Below are positions 39,604 through 47,632 of a stretch of 64,000 nucleotides of DNA, one piece after another. Within the stretch, counting starts at the first letter, position 1. Each line of letters starts with the position of its first letter. The DNA is from Rhizobium sp. Q54 (GTDB taxonomy: Bacteria > Pseudomonadota > Alphaproteobacteria > UBA2966 > CAIVPW01), in the NCBI GenBank assembly GCA_945947575.1, contig CAMEYM010000003.1, positions 57,445 through 121,444 of the forward strand. Direction: 5' to 3'. The position numbers and the translations under genes were made by a program. The notes beneath the pieces were generated by a model. The model was not told where the DNA came from. It searched no databases and saw only the letters and a program-made list of their open reading frames with translations.

Positions 39604-42129
39604 ATGGAAAATCCGGCCAACCCGCTGCTGCGAGCACGGTCGCTGCGTGACGCGATTGGGCGCCGCTTGCGTCTGGCGCAGGCTGCGCTGACCTGGGAAC
39701 GGCTGTGGCCGGCCCTGTGGCCCGCGGTCGGCGTGTCGGGGTTGTTCCTGGCCTTCGCCCTGTTCGGGGTCTTCGCCCTGCTGCCGGCGTGGGGCCACGG
39801 CGTGGCGCTTCTCGCGTTCTTCGCCGCGATGGTCTGGGCGATCCGCCACGGCTTCCGCGGCTTCGCGCTGCCGGGCGAGCACGATGCGCGCCGCCGCCTC
39901 GAGCAGTTCAGCGGCTTCTCGCATCGCCCGCTCGAGTCCTTGAGCGACTCGATCCCGGCCACCGGCGATCCGGTCACCCTGGCCTTGTGGGAAGCCCACC
40001 AGCGCCGCGCCCTCGAAATGGTGCGCCGCCTGCGCGTCGGCCTGCCCCAGGCGAGCCTCGCGCCGCACGATCCGCGCGGCCTGCGCGCCGCTCTCGCGAT
40101 GGTGCTGGTCGTCGGCTTCGTCTACGCGGGCCCGGGCTGGACCGATCGCCTGTTCGGCGCCTTCACGCCGACCAGCGCCGCGCGCCTCGGCGCGCCCGTG
40201 GCCGATCTCACCGCCTGGATCGCGCCGCCGACCTACACCGGCGTCGCGCCGATCTTCCTGGCGCAGCCGAGCAGCGCGCCGATCAACACTGGCGCGACGT
40301 CGAAGACCGTCGGCGCCATACGCGTACCCGACGGCGTCGCGCTCAAGGTCCCGGTCGGCAGCACGTTCTTCGCCCGCGTCCACGGCGGCACGATCGCTCC
40401 CCAAGTCACCCTCGACGGGGCGGCCACGGCGTTCGAGGCGGTCGATGCGCAGAACTACCAGGTCAGCCTGCCGATCGGAAAAGGCACCGCCCTCGCCATC
40501 GGCCAGGGCCGCACCTCGCTCGGCAAGTGGCAGATCGAGATCATCGGTGACGCCCCACCGATGGCGATGTTCACAAAGGTGCCGAGCCAGACCCAGCGCA
40601 TGGCGCTGCAGATCGATTACCTCGCGCTCGACGACTACGGCGTCGCCACCGGCCAGATGAAGATGCGGCGCGCCGGCAACGTCGAGAGCGAGACGCAAGC
40701 GTTCGACCTGTCGCTGCCCGGCATCCTGCCGAAGAACGCGCCCGGCTCGCGCTTCTATGACCTGACGCCGCACCCGTGGGCCGGACTCACGGTCGTGATG
40801 TGGCTGGAAGCCGCCGACTCGCTAGGCCAAATCGGCAAGTCGGAAGAGTTCACCTTCACGTTGCCCGAGCGGCAATTCCGCAATCCGGTCGCCCAGGCGA
40901 TCGTCGAGCAGCGCCGCAACCTCGCCGCCGATCCCGCCAACCGCGGCGAGGTCGCCTTCGCCCTCGACGCCATCACCGAGGCGATGGCGGAAGAGATCGA
41001 CGACTTCGGCACGTACCTCGACCTGCGCTCCGCCATCGGCCAGCTCACCCACGACCGCCGCGCCGAGACGGTGCCGGAAGTCATGGACCGCCTGTGGGAC
41101 ACCGCGCTGCGTCTCGAGGAAGGCGAACTCGGACCCGCCGAGCGCGAGCTGCGCCAGGCCCAGCAAGCGCTGCAAGACGCGCTCAACCGCGACGCGCCGC
41201 GGGAAGAACTCGAGCAGCTGATGGCAGAGTTGCGCGAAGCGCTCGATCGCTACCTGCAGGAACTCGCCGAACAGGCCGAGCGCCAGCAGCAGCAAGGCCA
41301 GATGCCGCAGCAGGAGATGGCCGACCGGCAAGCGCAGGAGATGACGCGCGACCAGTTGCAGGAGATGCTCGATCAGGCGCAAGAGATGGCGCAGCTCGGC
41401 GCGCGCGATCAGGCCCAGCAGATGCTGCAGGATCTGCAGCGCATGCTGGAGAACCTGCAGGCCGGCCGGCCGATGCAGCAGCAGCAGAATCAGCAGCAAC
41501 AGCAGGCGGAGAACGCCATGCGCGAGCTCGGCCAGATCATCCAGCAGCAACAGCAGCTGATGGACCAGACCTTCCAGCAAGCCCAGCGCGGCCAGTTCGG
41601 CGAGCGCGGCCAGCTGCCCTCGCCGCAGGCGCAAGAGGCGCTGCGCAACCAGCTCGGCGAGATGATGCGCGGCCTTGGGCAGCAAGGCGGCCAGATCCCG
41701 CAGGCGTTCGGCGAGGCCGAGCGCGCCATGCGCGGCGCCGCGCAAGCGCTCGAAGGCCAGAACGCCGGCGAGGCGCTCGCCCAGCAGGGCACCGCGCTGG
41801 ATCGTCTCCGGGAAACCGCCCAGCAGATGATGCAACAGTTCATGGCCCAGGGCATGATGCCCGGCCAGCAGCCGGGCCAGCCGGGACAGCCCGGCCAGCA
41901 GGGCCAGAACGGCATGACGCCGGGCCAGCGCCCGGGTCAGAACACCGACCCGTTGGGGCGCCCGATCCCCGGCATGGGCGCCGACATCTCCAACCGCGTC
42001 GAGGTCCCCGACAAGGCCGACCTGCAACGCGCCCGCGAGATCCTCGAAGAGCTGTTCCGCCGCGCCGGCGAGCGCTTCCGCTCGATCGAGGAGCTCGACT
42101 ACCTCAACCGCCTGCTGCGCCGCTTCTAG
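39604..42129 (+). CDS. TIGR02302-type (DUF4175) membrane protein with Gln/Met-rich region
   Basis: An 841-residue protein of the alphaproteobacterial TIGR02302 family. Two N-terminal spans (GVSGLFLAFALFGVFALL and GVALLAFFAAMVWAI) and a third near residue 165 precede an exported beta-rich part (WIAPPTYTGVAPIFLAQPS onward). The second half is a long helical region dominated by Gln, Met, Glu and Arg (residues about 510-740), then a Pro/Gly/Gln linker and a final helix (LQRAREILEELFRRAGERFR). Function unknown; the coiled coil suggests a structural or assembly role in the envelope. The position after lysA is conserved in the class. Confidence 0.85.
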   Translation: MENPANPLLRARSLRDAIGRRLRLAQAALTWERLWPALWPAVGVSGLFLAFALFGVFALLPAWGHGVALLAFFAAMVWAIRHGFRGFALPGEHDARRRLEQFSGFSHRPLESLSDSIPATGDPVTLALWEAHQRRALEMVRRLRVGLPQASLAPHDPRGLRAALAMVLVVGFVYAGPGWTDRLFGAFTPTSAARLGAPVADLTAWIAPPTYTGVAPIFLAQPSSAPINTGATSKTVGAIRVPDGVALKVPVGSTFFARVHGGTIAPQVTLDGAATAFEAVDAQNYQVSLPIGKGTALAIGQGRTSLGKWQIEIIGDAPPMAMFTKVPSQTQRMALQIDYLALDDYGVATGQMKMRRAGNVESETQAFDLSLPGILPKNAPGSRFYDLTPHPWAGLTVVMWLEAADSLGQIGKSEEFTFTLPERQFRNPVAQAIVEQRRNLAADPANRGEVAFALDAITEAMAEEIDDFGTYLDLRSAIGQLTHDRRAETVPEVMDRLWDTALRLEEGELGPAERELRQAQQALQDALNRDAPREELEQLMAELREALDRYLQELAEQAERQQQQGQMPQQEMADRQAQEMTRDQLQEMLDQAQEMAQLGARDQAQQMLQDLQRMLENLQAGRPMQQQQNQQQQQAENAMRELGQIIQQQQQLMDQTFQQAQRGQFGERGQLPSPQAQEALRNQLGEMMRGLGQQGGQIPQAFGEAERAMRGAAQALEGQNAGEALAQQGTALDRLRETAQQMMQQFMAQGMMPGQQPGQPGQPGQQGQNGMTPGQRPGQNTDPLGRPIPGMGADISNRVEVPDKADLQRAREILEELFRRAGERFRSIEELDYLNRLLRRF

Positions 42130-42146
42130 CTCGCGGCCCGGCGGCG

Positions 42147-42485
42147 ATGGCGAACCCCAAACGTGTCCACGTTGCGCTCACGGTGCCGGACCTCGGCACG
42201 GCTATTCACGACTACGCGAAGCGCCTCGGCGTCATGCCGCAGGTGGTGGCGCCCGGCGAATACGCGCTGTTCCTCACACCGATCTTGAATCTCTCGCTCA
42301 AGGCGGCGCCGGGCAAGCCGACGTCGTTGCGTCACCTCGGCTTCGAGGATCCCGACTGCGCGGCGATGAGCGCCGCGTCCGATCCGGGCGGCATGATGTG
42401 GGAGCGCTTCAGCCTGGCCCAGCAGGCCGACGAGATTCGCGCGGAATACCCGAAGACGAACTGGCGTCCCAAAGACGGGACGTAA
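42147..42485 (+). CDS. VOC-superfamily (glyoxalase-like) small protein
   Basis: A 112-residue single-module protein of the vicinal oxygen chelate fold: KRVHVALTVPDLGTAIHDYA opens the first beta-alpha-beta unit with a His that may bind metal, and SLRHLGFEDPDCAAM provides a second His. The shape is like ArsI/cadmium-induced proteins or small dioxygenase-like VOC members, but it lacks the Cys motif of ArsI and ends without the usual final Glu. Probably a metal-dependent lyase-like or binding protein with unknown substrate. It begins 17 bases after the TIGR02302-type gene. Confidence 0.7.
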   Translation: MANPKRVHVALTVPDLGTAIHDYAKRLGVMPQVVAPGEYALFLTPILNLSLKAAPGKPTSLRHLGFEDPDCAAMSAASDPGGMMWERFSLAQQADEIRAEYPKTNWRPKDGT

Positions 42486-42489
42486 AGCG

Positions 42490-43263
42490 TCAGCCGCCCG
42501 CCGGCTCGGGCACGGCGTTCTGGACGATGACGGCAACACCGCGCGTCGCCGCGGGCGGGTTCGGCACGCGCGTCGCGTAATTGAGGCTGGCGCCGGCATC
42601 GAGGCGCGGCGTCGGCGGGTCGAACGTCCAGGTGAACAGCTCGCGCGGCGGATTGCGCGCATCCAGCAGCGAGCCGCGCAGCTTACCGACCGGCTGGGTT
42701 GCGTCGGTGACGTTGGTGATGACGCCCGTCACGACGATGACGTTGGTGTTGCCATCGACCTCCCACTGGGCGACCGGATCGCCGAGCTGCAGCGGCTGCA
42801 CCTTGGGCGCCCCGAGGCCGACGAGCTGATAGAGCTGCGTCGCCGGCGGCCACAGGTCCATGATCATGGTGCGCAGCAGCACCGCGCTGGCGACGATCGC
42901 CACCAGCACCGCGGCGAACGAGCCCCAGGCGATCAGCGCGCCCCAGCTGCGCTGCGGCCTCTGCGGCGCCTTCTTGACCGGACCGCGCGCGGCGCGCGGG
43001 CGGAACAGCGGCCGCTCCGCCTCGACCGTCATCTCCTCGATGCTCGGCACTTCGACGTCGTCGTCGTCGGCCGCGCCCGCGCCCATGCTCGGTGCCTGCG
43101 ACGGCGGCTGATAGGGCTGCTCGACCATGCGCGGCATGTCGCCGGGCGGCCGTTCGGTCCACGTGTTGCCGCACTTGGTGCAACGCACCGCGCGGCCGTT
43201 CGGGAGAAGTGAGTTCGGATCGACCGAGTAACGCGTATCGCAGGCGGGGCAGGTAAGGATCAT
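42490..43263 (-). CDS. MJ0042-type zinc-ribbon protein with DUF3426 domain
   Basis: A 257-residue membrane protein. The N-terminus is the MJ0042 finger, LTCPACDTRYSVDPNSL and RAVRCTKCGNTW, two CxxC pairs for zinc. A proline-rich cytoplasmic linker with an acidic patch follows, then one membrane span (WGSFAAVLVAIVASAVLLRT) and an exported DUF3426 domain (WEVDGNTNVIVVTGVITNVT, FTWTFDPPTPRLDAGAS). The gene is regularly divergent from ftsE in Alphaproteobacteria; its function is unknown but may touch envelope regulation. A clear promoter precedes it. Confidence 0.9.
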   Translation of the reverse strand: MILTCPACDTRYSVDPNSLLPNGRAVRCTKCGNTWTERPPGDMPRMVEQPYQPPSQAPSMGAGAADDDDVEVPSIEEMTVEAERPLFRPRAARGPVKKAPQRPQRSWGALIAWGSFAAVLVAIVASAVLLRTMIMDLWPPATQLYQLVGLGAPKVQPLQLGDPVAQWEVDGNTNVIVVTGVITNVTDATQPVGKLRGSLLDARNPPRELFTWTFDPPTPRLDAGASLNYATRVPNPPAATRGVAVIVQNAVPEPAGG

Positions 43264-43292
43264 GTCGCTCTGGAACGCCGTAACCTGAGTCT

Positions 43293-43321
43293 CTTATAGG
43301 GTTTTGGCCGAGTCTCGGCAA
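43293..43321 (-). promoter_or_regulatory. Promoter of the zinc-ribbon/DUF3426 gene
   Basis: On the minus strand TTGCCG, 17 bases, TATAAG, with the ATG at 43263 some 30 bases beyond the -10 box. Confidence 0.6.
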
Positions 43322-43468
43322 GGTCGCGCGCCGTTTGCGCATCACCGGCCCTCGCGCGCAATCCGTTGGAATCCCAAGGCAAAACGGGCAACATCGGCGC
43401 GCCCGCCGTCCCGGCGTGGTTAAGGCCGCGCGCTCTGCGCGCCCCGGATCGGAAAGGAGCAAAGCGCG

Positions 43469-44149
43469 GTGGTTCGCTTCCAGGGCGTCGCCATGCGCTA
43501 TGCCAATGGCCCGGAGGTGTTGAAGGACGTCACCTTCCACCTTGAGGCAGGCTCCTACCACTTCCTCACGGGCCCCTCGGGCGCCGGCAAGAGTTCGCTC
43601 TTGCGCCTGATGTACCTCGCCCACCGCGCCAGCCGCGGCACCGTGAAGGTGTTCGGCCACGACATCGCCGCCACCCCGCGCCGCCTGTTGCCCGGCCTGC
43701 GCCGCCGCGTCGGCGTCGTCTTCCAGGACTTCCGGCTGCTCGATCACCTGTCGGCGCGCGACAACGTCGCCCTCACGCTCCGCATTGCCGGGGTGCGCGA
43801 GGACACCATCCGCGCCCACGTCGCCGAGCTGTTGTCCTGGGTCGGCCTCGGCGACCGCCTCGACGCGACGCCGGCGACGCTCTCCGACGGCGAGAAGCAG
43901 CGCGTCGCCATCGCCCGCGCCGTCATCGGCCGCCCCAGCTTGCTGCTCGCCGACGAGCCGACGGGCAGCATCGACGAGCTGCAGGGCATGCGCATCCTGC
44001 GCCTGTTCGAGGAGCTGAATAGGATCGGCACCACCGTGGTCGTCGCCACCCACGACCAGCGCCTCATCGCCCGCTTCAATCACCGCGTGCTGCGCCTCGC
44101 CGACGGCCAGTTCAGCGTCGAGCGCCCTACCAACCTTTCGGGAATCTGA
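43469..44149 (+). CDS. ftsE: Cell division ATP-binding protein FtsE
   Basis: A 226-residue ABC ATPase that with FtsX controls septal peptidoglycan hydrolases. Walker A is LTGPSGAGKSSLLRLMYLA, the Q-loop GVVFQDFRLLDHLS, the signature LSDGEKQRVAIARA, and Walker B LLLADEPTGSID, with the switch His in VVATHDQRLI. GTG start behind AAGGAG. It precedes ftsX by two bases. FtsE and FtsX act at the cytoplasmic face and in the inner membrane respectively. Confidence 0.95.
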   Translation: MVRFQGVAMRYANGPEVLKDVTFHLEAGSYHFLTGPSGAGKSSLLRLMYLAHRASRGTVKVFGHDIAATPRRLLPGLRRRVGVVFQDFRLLDHLSARDNVALTLRIAGVREDTIRAHVAELLSWVGLGDRLDATPATLSDGEKQRVAIARAVIGRPSLLLADEPTGSIDELQGMRILRLFEELNRIGTTVVVATHDQRLIARFNHRVLRLADGQFSVERPTNLSGI

Positions 44150-44151
44150 CC

Positions 44152-45033
44152 ATGGCGCGCCGCCAGTTCGACCTGCCTTTCGCCAACGATGGCAGCGGCC
44201 GCTTCCTGCCCTGGATGATCGCCCTCATGGTGTACCTGGCCTCGCTCGCCACGGTCGCCGCGCTCACCACGCGCGAGGTCGTCGAGAGCTGGAACGCCGG
44301 CCTCGAAGACACCGCCACCGTCGAGATAGCACCCGGCCCCGACGATGCCGCCACCGACGGGCTCGTCGCCCGGGCCATGGCCGTCCTGCGCAACACGCCC
44401 GGCGTCGCCGCCGCCGACCCGGTCCCCATCGACGAGATCGGCCGTCTGCTGGAGCCTTGGCTCGGCCCCGACGCCGCGCGCGAGAACCTGCCCATCCCGC
44501 GCCTCATCGACGTGCGCTTCGACCCCGGCGCCGTCATCGATGTCGCTGCGCTCAGCCGCGCCCTGCTGGCCGCCGTGCCCAGCGCCCGCTTCGACAGCCA
44601 CGGCCTATGGCTCGACCGCCTGACCGCGCTCGGCGACTCCGTCCAGCTCGCCGCCTTGGTGATTGTCGTCCTGATCGCGCTGGCCGCCGGCGCCACCGTG
44701 GTGTTCGCCACCCGCGCCGGCCTCGCCGTGCACGCCAAGCTCATCGAGCTCATGCACCTGATCGGCAGCCGCGACTCCTACATCGCCCGCCAATTCCAGT
44801 TCCACGCCATGAGCCTCGCGCTCCGCGGCGGCGTGGTTGGAGTGCTCATCGGCGCGCTCACGCTCGGCGCGCTCACCGTCATGTGGCGGCCCATCCAGGA
44901 GGCCGTGCTGCCCGACCTGACCATCGGCGCCACGGCGCTCGTGGCGCTCGCCTTGCTGCCCCTACTCGCCGCCGCCATCGCCACCCTCACCGCCCGCATC
45001 ACCGTCATGCGCGCGCTGAAGCAGATGACGTGA
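44152..45033 (+). CDS. ftsX: Cell division protein FtsX
   Basis: A 293-residue inner-membrane permease subunit. One N-terminal span (PWMIALMVYLASLATVAALT) is followed by a periplasmic domain (about 45-160) that in relatives contacts hydrolase activators, then three spans (LAALVIVVLIALAAGATVVF, RGGVVGVLIGALTLGAL and ALVALALLPLLAAAIATL). The cytoplasmic segment AKLIELMHLIGSRDSYIARQ is the FtsX-type coupling region. Downstream the usual alphaproteobacterial neighbours are missing: an accessory region begins within 100 bases. Confidence 0.93.
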   Translation: MARRQFDLPFANDGSGRFLPWMIALMVYLASLATVAALTTREVVESWNAGLEDTATVEIAPGPDDAATDGLVARAMAVLRNTPGVAAADPVPIDEIGRLLEPWLGPDAARENLPIPRLIDVRFDPGAVIDVAALSRALLAAVPSARFDSHGLWLDRLTALGDSVQLAALVIVVLIALAAGATVVFATRAGLAVHAKLIELMHLIGSRDSYIARQFQFHAMSLALRGGVVGVLIGALTLGALTVMWRPIQEAVLPDLTIGATALVALALLPLLAAAIATLTARITVMRALKQMT

Positions 45034-45138
45034 GTGTGCGCGCCTGGCGGCGCAGGGTGAGGAAAGCGAAACGCACGCACAGGGCGTCTCCCGGCGCTCA
45101 CCTCGAAATGTATTGAATGTTCGACACGTTTAGTATAT

Positions 45139-45700
45139 ATGTCGGGAGTGCAGCCCTTTCCGCAAGATTCCCGCCAGGCCCAGCCGACACGGATCGCATC
45201 ACAGGTCTGTGATTCGCCTACTCCGCTGCTTGTGGCGCGCCGCCCCAACCGGCGCGGGCGCCCCTTCGCCAAGGGCGAGGGCGGCCGCCCGCTTGGCGCA
45301 CGCAACAAGGCAAGCGTCCTGGCCGAGGCAGCCGCCACCGGCGACTCGAATACGGTGCGCGGCATGATCGCCCGGGCCCGCGCCGGCAATCGCCCTGCCC
45401 AGCTCGCCGTCCTGCGTGTCGTGCAGCACCGGGCATCGCAAGAAGAGGCGCGCCGGCGCATCCCGCGCCTGCGCCGGGCAGCGGATGCGCCGCGGGCGCT
45501 CCGCGGCATCCTGCAACGCTTGTGCGCGGGCGAGTTCGGCCTCAGCGAGGCGCTCCGCCTATCGCGCGCGGTCGATGCCCAGCCGCGGGAGATCGCTCGC
45601 CGGGACCGGGCGCGTGGGCCCGCGCCGCCGAAGCGCTCGCGCGCGGGCGGGAGTCATGCACCGGTGCAAAAAACGAATAGCGTGGATTGCGGGCGAAAGT
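45139..45700 (+). pseudogene. Degenerate DUF5681-like gene with open-ended frame
   Basis: The first 100 codons look real: RPNRRGRPFAKGEGGRPLG then ARNKASVLAEAAATGDSNTV is the Gly-Arg-rich opening of the DUF5681 family, small phage- or transposon-associated proteins. After about codon 190 the translation turns into arbitrary sequence, the base composition drops, and the frame runs on to 46428 across another gene, so the natural end seems lost. A possible promoter (TTGAAT at 45113, TATATG at 45136) overlaps the start. Best read as a remnant at the left edge of an accessory island. Confidence 0.4.
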
Positions 45701-45744
45701 GCACTAAGTCGTTCCCTGCTCTTCCAGATTCCACGTTGTCCACG

Positions 45745-45754
45745 GGGGATGAAC
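45745..45754. repeat. Left copy of 10-bp target-site duplication
   Basis: GGGGATGAAC immediately left of the insertion sequence, identical to 47536-47545 on the right. Confidence 0.85.
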
Positions 45755-45780
45755 GGATATATCCCGTTCCCCTATGGCAG
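45755..45780 (+). repeat. Left terminal inverted repeat of the insertion sequence
   Basis: Starts GGATATATCCC and ends CTATGGCAG. Inverted match to 47510-47535 at 21 of 26 positions. Confidence 0.85.
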
Positions 45781-45808
45781 GAGGCGGGTCCCATGCTAGG
45801 AGTCCGGG

Positions 45809-46459
45809 ATGGTCGAAATCGGCGTCGGCGTGGCACTCGCATTCGGGGTGCTGATATGGCCCCGGTTGCCGCGCCCCTTCCTTTGGATTGGCTTCCTCGC
45901 CGGGGTGATCCTGGTAGGCGCTGGCCTGGTGCGCGAGCTCCGGCCGGAACGCCAAGCGGACGCTTTGCTTACGGCCCTGAGTGTTGTCCCCAACGGGGTT
46001 CACAACCTGGAAGGCCAAAATGCATTGCAGGCCGACTACTACTTTCTGACCCAACGCAACGTAGTCGTTCACACTCAAAAGTACGGCCTGAGCGTCATGC
46101 CTGCCGCTCAGGCCGAGGCGGTGCGCGAGTTCAATCAGTTGGGAGGCTTGGTGCCCGAGTATGGCGAGCCGACATGGTACGCGGGCGCGCCCGTCAGGCA
46201 CTTCTTCCACGAGAGCGCGCCAACGATCGACCGCGAGGTGCGGAACGCCATATACGGCGGCGAGCAAGTGATCTTCGTGTACGGCGTAGTCACTTTCACA
46301 ATTCCTGGCGACCAGCGCGTTGCGACTCACGAATGGTGCCACCTGTACTACGGCGGCAATACCGACACTGGCCGCGATCTGGAAGGGCCGTGGGAGTCGT
46401 ACCGTCGCACCAACGAAAAGGGTTGTAGGCGCGGCCTTACGCGCACCTACGTCAGATAA
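45809..46459 (+). CDS. IS passenger protein, membrane-anchored, unknown function
   Basis: A 216-residue protein starting MVEIGVGVALAFGVLIWPRL behind AGGAG. Two short hydrophobic segments (about 3-18 and 25-40) anchor it; the remaining 170 residues look soluble, with FHESAPTIDREVRNAIYGGE in the middle and THEWCHLYYGGN near the end, a His/Trp/Cys cluster that could bind metal. No family recognised. It sits between the left inverted repeat and the next ORF, so it is passenger DNA rather than a transposition function. Confidence 0.65.
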   Translation: MVEIGVGVALAFGVLIWPRLPRPFLWIGFLAGVILVGAGLVRELRPERQADALLTALSVVPNGVHNLEGQNALQADYYFLTQRNVVVHTQKYGLSVMPAAQAEAVREFNQLGGLVPEYGEPTWYAGAPVRHFFHESAPTIDREVRNAIYGGEQVIFVYGVVTFTIPGDQRVATHEWCHLYYGGNTDTGRDLEGPWESYRRTNEKGCRRGLTRTYVR

Positions 46460-46462
46460 GCC

Positions 46463-46666
46463 ATGACAAAGCGACTGACACTCAGCGAAGCGCAGAAGTC
46501 GGGGAAGCTTGACGAGTTCTTCGCCCAAGAGAACCCGCCACCCGCTGACCGTGCGCGCTTCAACAAGCTGCTCGCCTCGATGGCTAGCGGAGCGCCCGCG
46601 TCGAAGGCGGAGCGAAAGAGTGCAGCAAAAGGTCGAACATCGCGTGCGAAGCGTGGCGAAGGTTGA
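46463..46666 (+). CDS. Short conserved protein (TLSEAQKSGKL family), IS passenger
   Basis: A 67-residue protein, MTKRLTLSEAQKSGKLDEFF, with a basic C-terminal tail. I recognise the opening TLSEAxKSGxLxxFxxQ from short proteins of unknown function that occur widely in bacterial genomes, often near mobile DNA. It follows the passenger membrane protein by three bases, and its last 83 bases are antisense to the 3' end of the transposase gene, so expression of the two may interfere. Confidence 0.6.
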   Translation: MTKRLTLSEAQKSGKLDEFFAQENPPPADRARFNKLLASMASGAPASKAERKSAAKGRTSRAKRGEG

Positions 46667-47474
46667 AGCGGTACTCCAGTTCCCCGAGGTACTTCGGCAG
46701 ATGCTTCTTAGACACCCAGATGTGCGTGCCGTTGATGGTGCGCTTCAACTGGCTCCAGAACGCTTCGATGGTGTTCGTGTGAACCTCGCCGCGCACGTAC
46801 TCGCCGCTCTTGTGGTTGACCGTGTGGTGCCGGAAGCCCTGCATCCCGAGCGCTTCGAATGCGCGCGCCTCGTCCGTCGCAATGCGCGAACCCGGCCGCA
46901 CGTTCTCCGCAATCGGCGGGACAACGTGGAACGTGGACTTGCTCTTGATGTGGCGGGTAATCACGTCGCCGCCGCGCTCGACCATGCCGAGGATGACGGC
47001 CTTGTCGTCCTCACCCTGCTTGTCCCTGCCGCCAAGGAACGTCTTGTCTGCTTCGACGATGCTGTCGCCGCCGCCAATCGGCGCGTCCCCGTCAACGGCC
47101 GCCATGTGCTTGCGGATTTCGTGGCCCATGCGCCACGCCGTCTTGTAGGTGACGCCCAACGCGCGTTGCAGCTCCTTCGCCGCCACGCCGTTGCGCGTCG
47201 TCGTGAACAAGTACATCGCGTAGAACCACGATTGCAGCGGCGTGCGCGTCCGGGCGAACGGCGTGCCCATCATCGGGTGAACGTGGTGGCCGCAGCCGTG
47301 CCACTGGCACTGGTAGGCCGGTTCCTTGGCAATTCGGAGCCAGCGCGTCTTTCGGCCGCATTTTGGGCAATCGCCTTCCCGGCCGTACCGAACCTCCAAA
47401 AGATGGTCCAGGCAGGCTGCCTCGGTCGGGAAAAGCTCCCGAAATTGGCGGATTGTCAGGGGTTTCGTGGTCAT
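46584..47474 (-). CDS. IS1595-family (ISXO2-like) transposase
   Basis: A 296-residue transposase. The N-terminal zinc ribbon is CPKCGRKTRWLRIAKEPAYQ with CQWHGCGHH following. The DDE-type catalytic core appears as IVEADKTFLGGRDKQG, RIATDEARAFEALG and VHTNTIEAFWSQLKRTI; the last is the Asn-containing motif typical of ISXO2-like enzymes. The frame is complete, behind GGAAGGAG, and transcribed away from nrdJ. Confidence 0.93.
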   Translation of the reverse strand: MTTKPLTIRQFRELFPTEAACLDHLLEVRYGREGDCPKCGRKTRWLRIAKEPAYQCQWHGCGHHVHPMMGTPFARTRTPLQSWFYAMYLFTTTRNGVAAKELQRALGVTYKTAWRMGHEIRKHMAAVDGDAPIGGGDSIVEADKTFLGGRDKQGEDDKAVILGMVERGGDVITRHIKSKSTFHVVPPIAENVRPGSRIATDEARAFEALGMQGFRHHTVNHKSGEYVRGEVHTNTIEAFWSQLKRTINGTHIWVSKKHLPKYLGELEYRFNLRHASHAMFDLLLHSFAPPSTRALR

Positions 47475-47509
47475 GGCATCGGCTCCTTCCCCTTACATAT
47501 GGTGGATAA

Positions 47510-47535
47510 CTGCCATACGTCAAGGGGATATAGCC
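47510..47535 (-). repeat. Right terminal inverted repeat of the insertion sequence
   Basis: On the minus strand it starts GGCTATATCCCC and ends GTATGGCAG. Pairs with 45755-45780. Confidence 0.85.
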
Positions 47536-47545
47536 GGGGATGAAC
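47536..47545. repeat. Right copy of 10-bp target-site duplication
   Basis: GGGGATGAAC directly right of the insertion sequence, identical to 45745-45754. Confidence 0.85.
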
Positions 47546-47632
47546 CTGGGAGAACGGAAAGAGAACTTCTGATTGACCGGGGCTGGCGGGAGACTAGAAT
47601 TCCCGCCCTTCCGCTCTTGGCCTCAGGTCCGC

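Larger units (their letters stand above)
45755..47535 (-). mobile_element. IS1595-family insertion sequence with two passenger genes
   Basis: The 1,781-base element is bounded by 26-base imperfect inverted repeats (21 of 26 matching: GG[A/C]TATATCCC at the tips and TATGGCAG at the inner end) and flanked by perfect 10-bp direct repeats. It contains an IS1595/ISXO2-like transposase on the minus strand, a 216-residue membrane-anchored protein and a 67-residue protein on the plus strand. IS1595 elements usually make 8-bp duplications, so two bases may match by chance. Everything needed for movement appears intact. Confidence 0.85.

Noticed and set aside
43793..44018. Small Ser/Ala/Arg frames inside ftsE and ftsX
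   Set aside because: Out-of-frame shadows of high-GC coding sequence.
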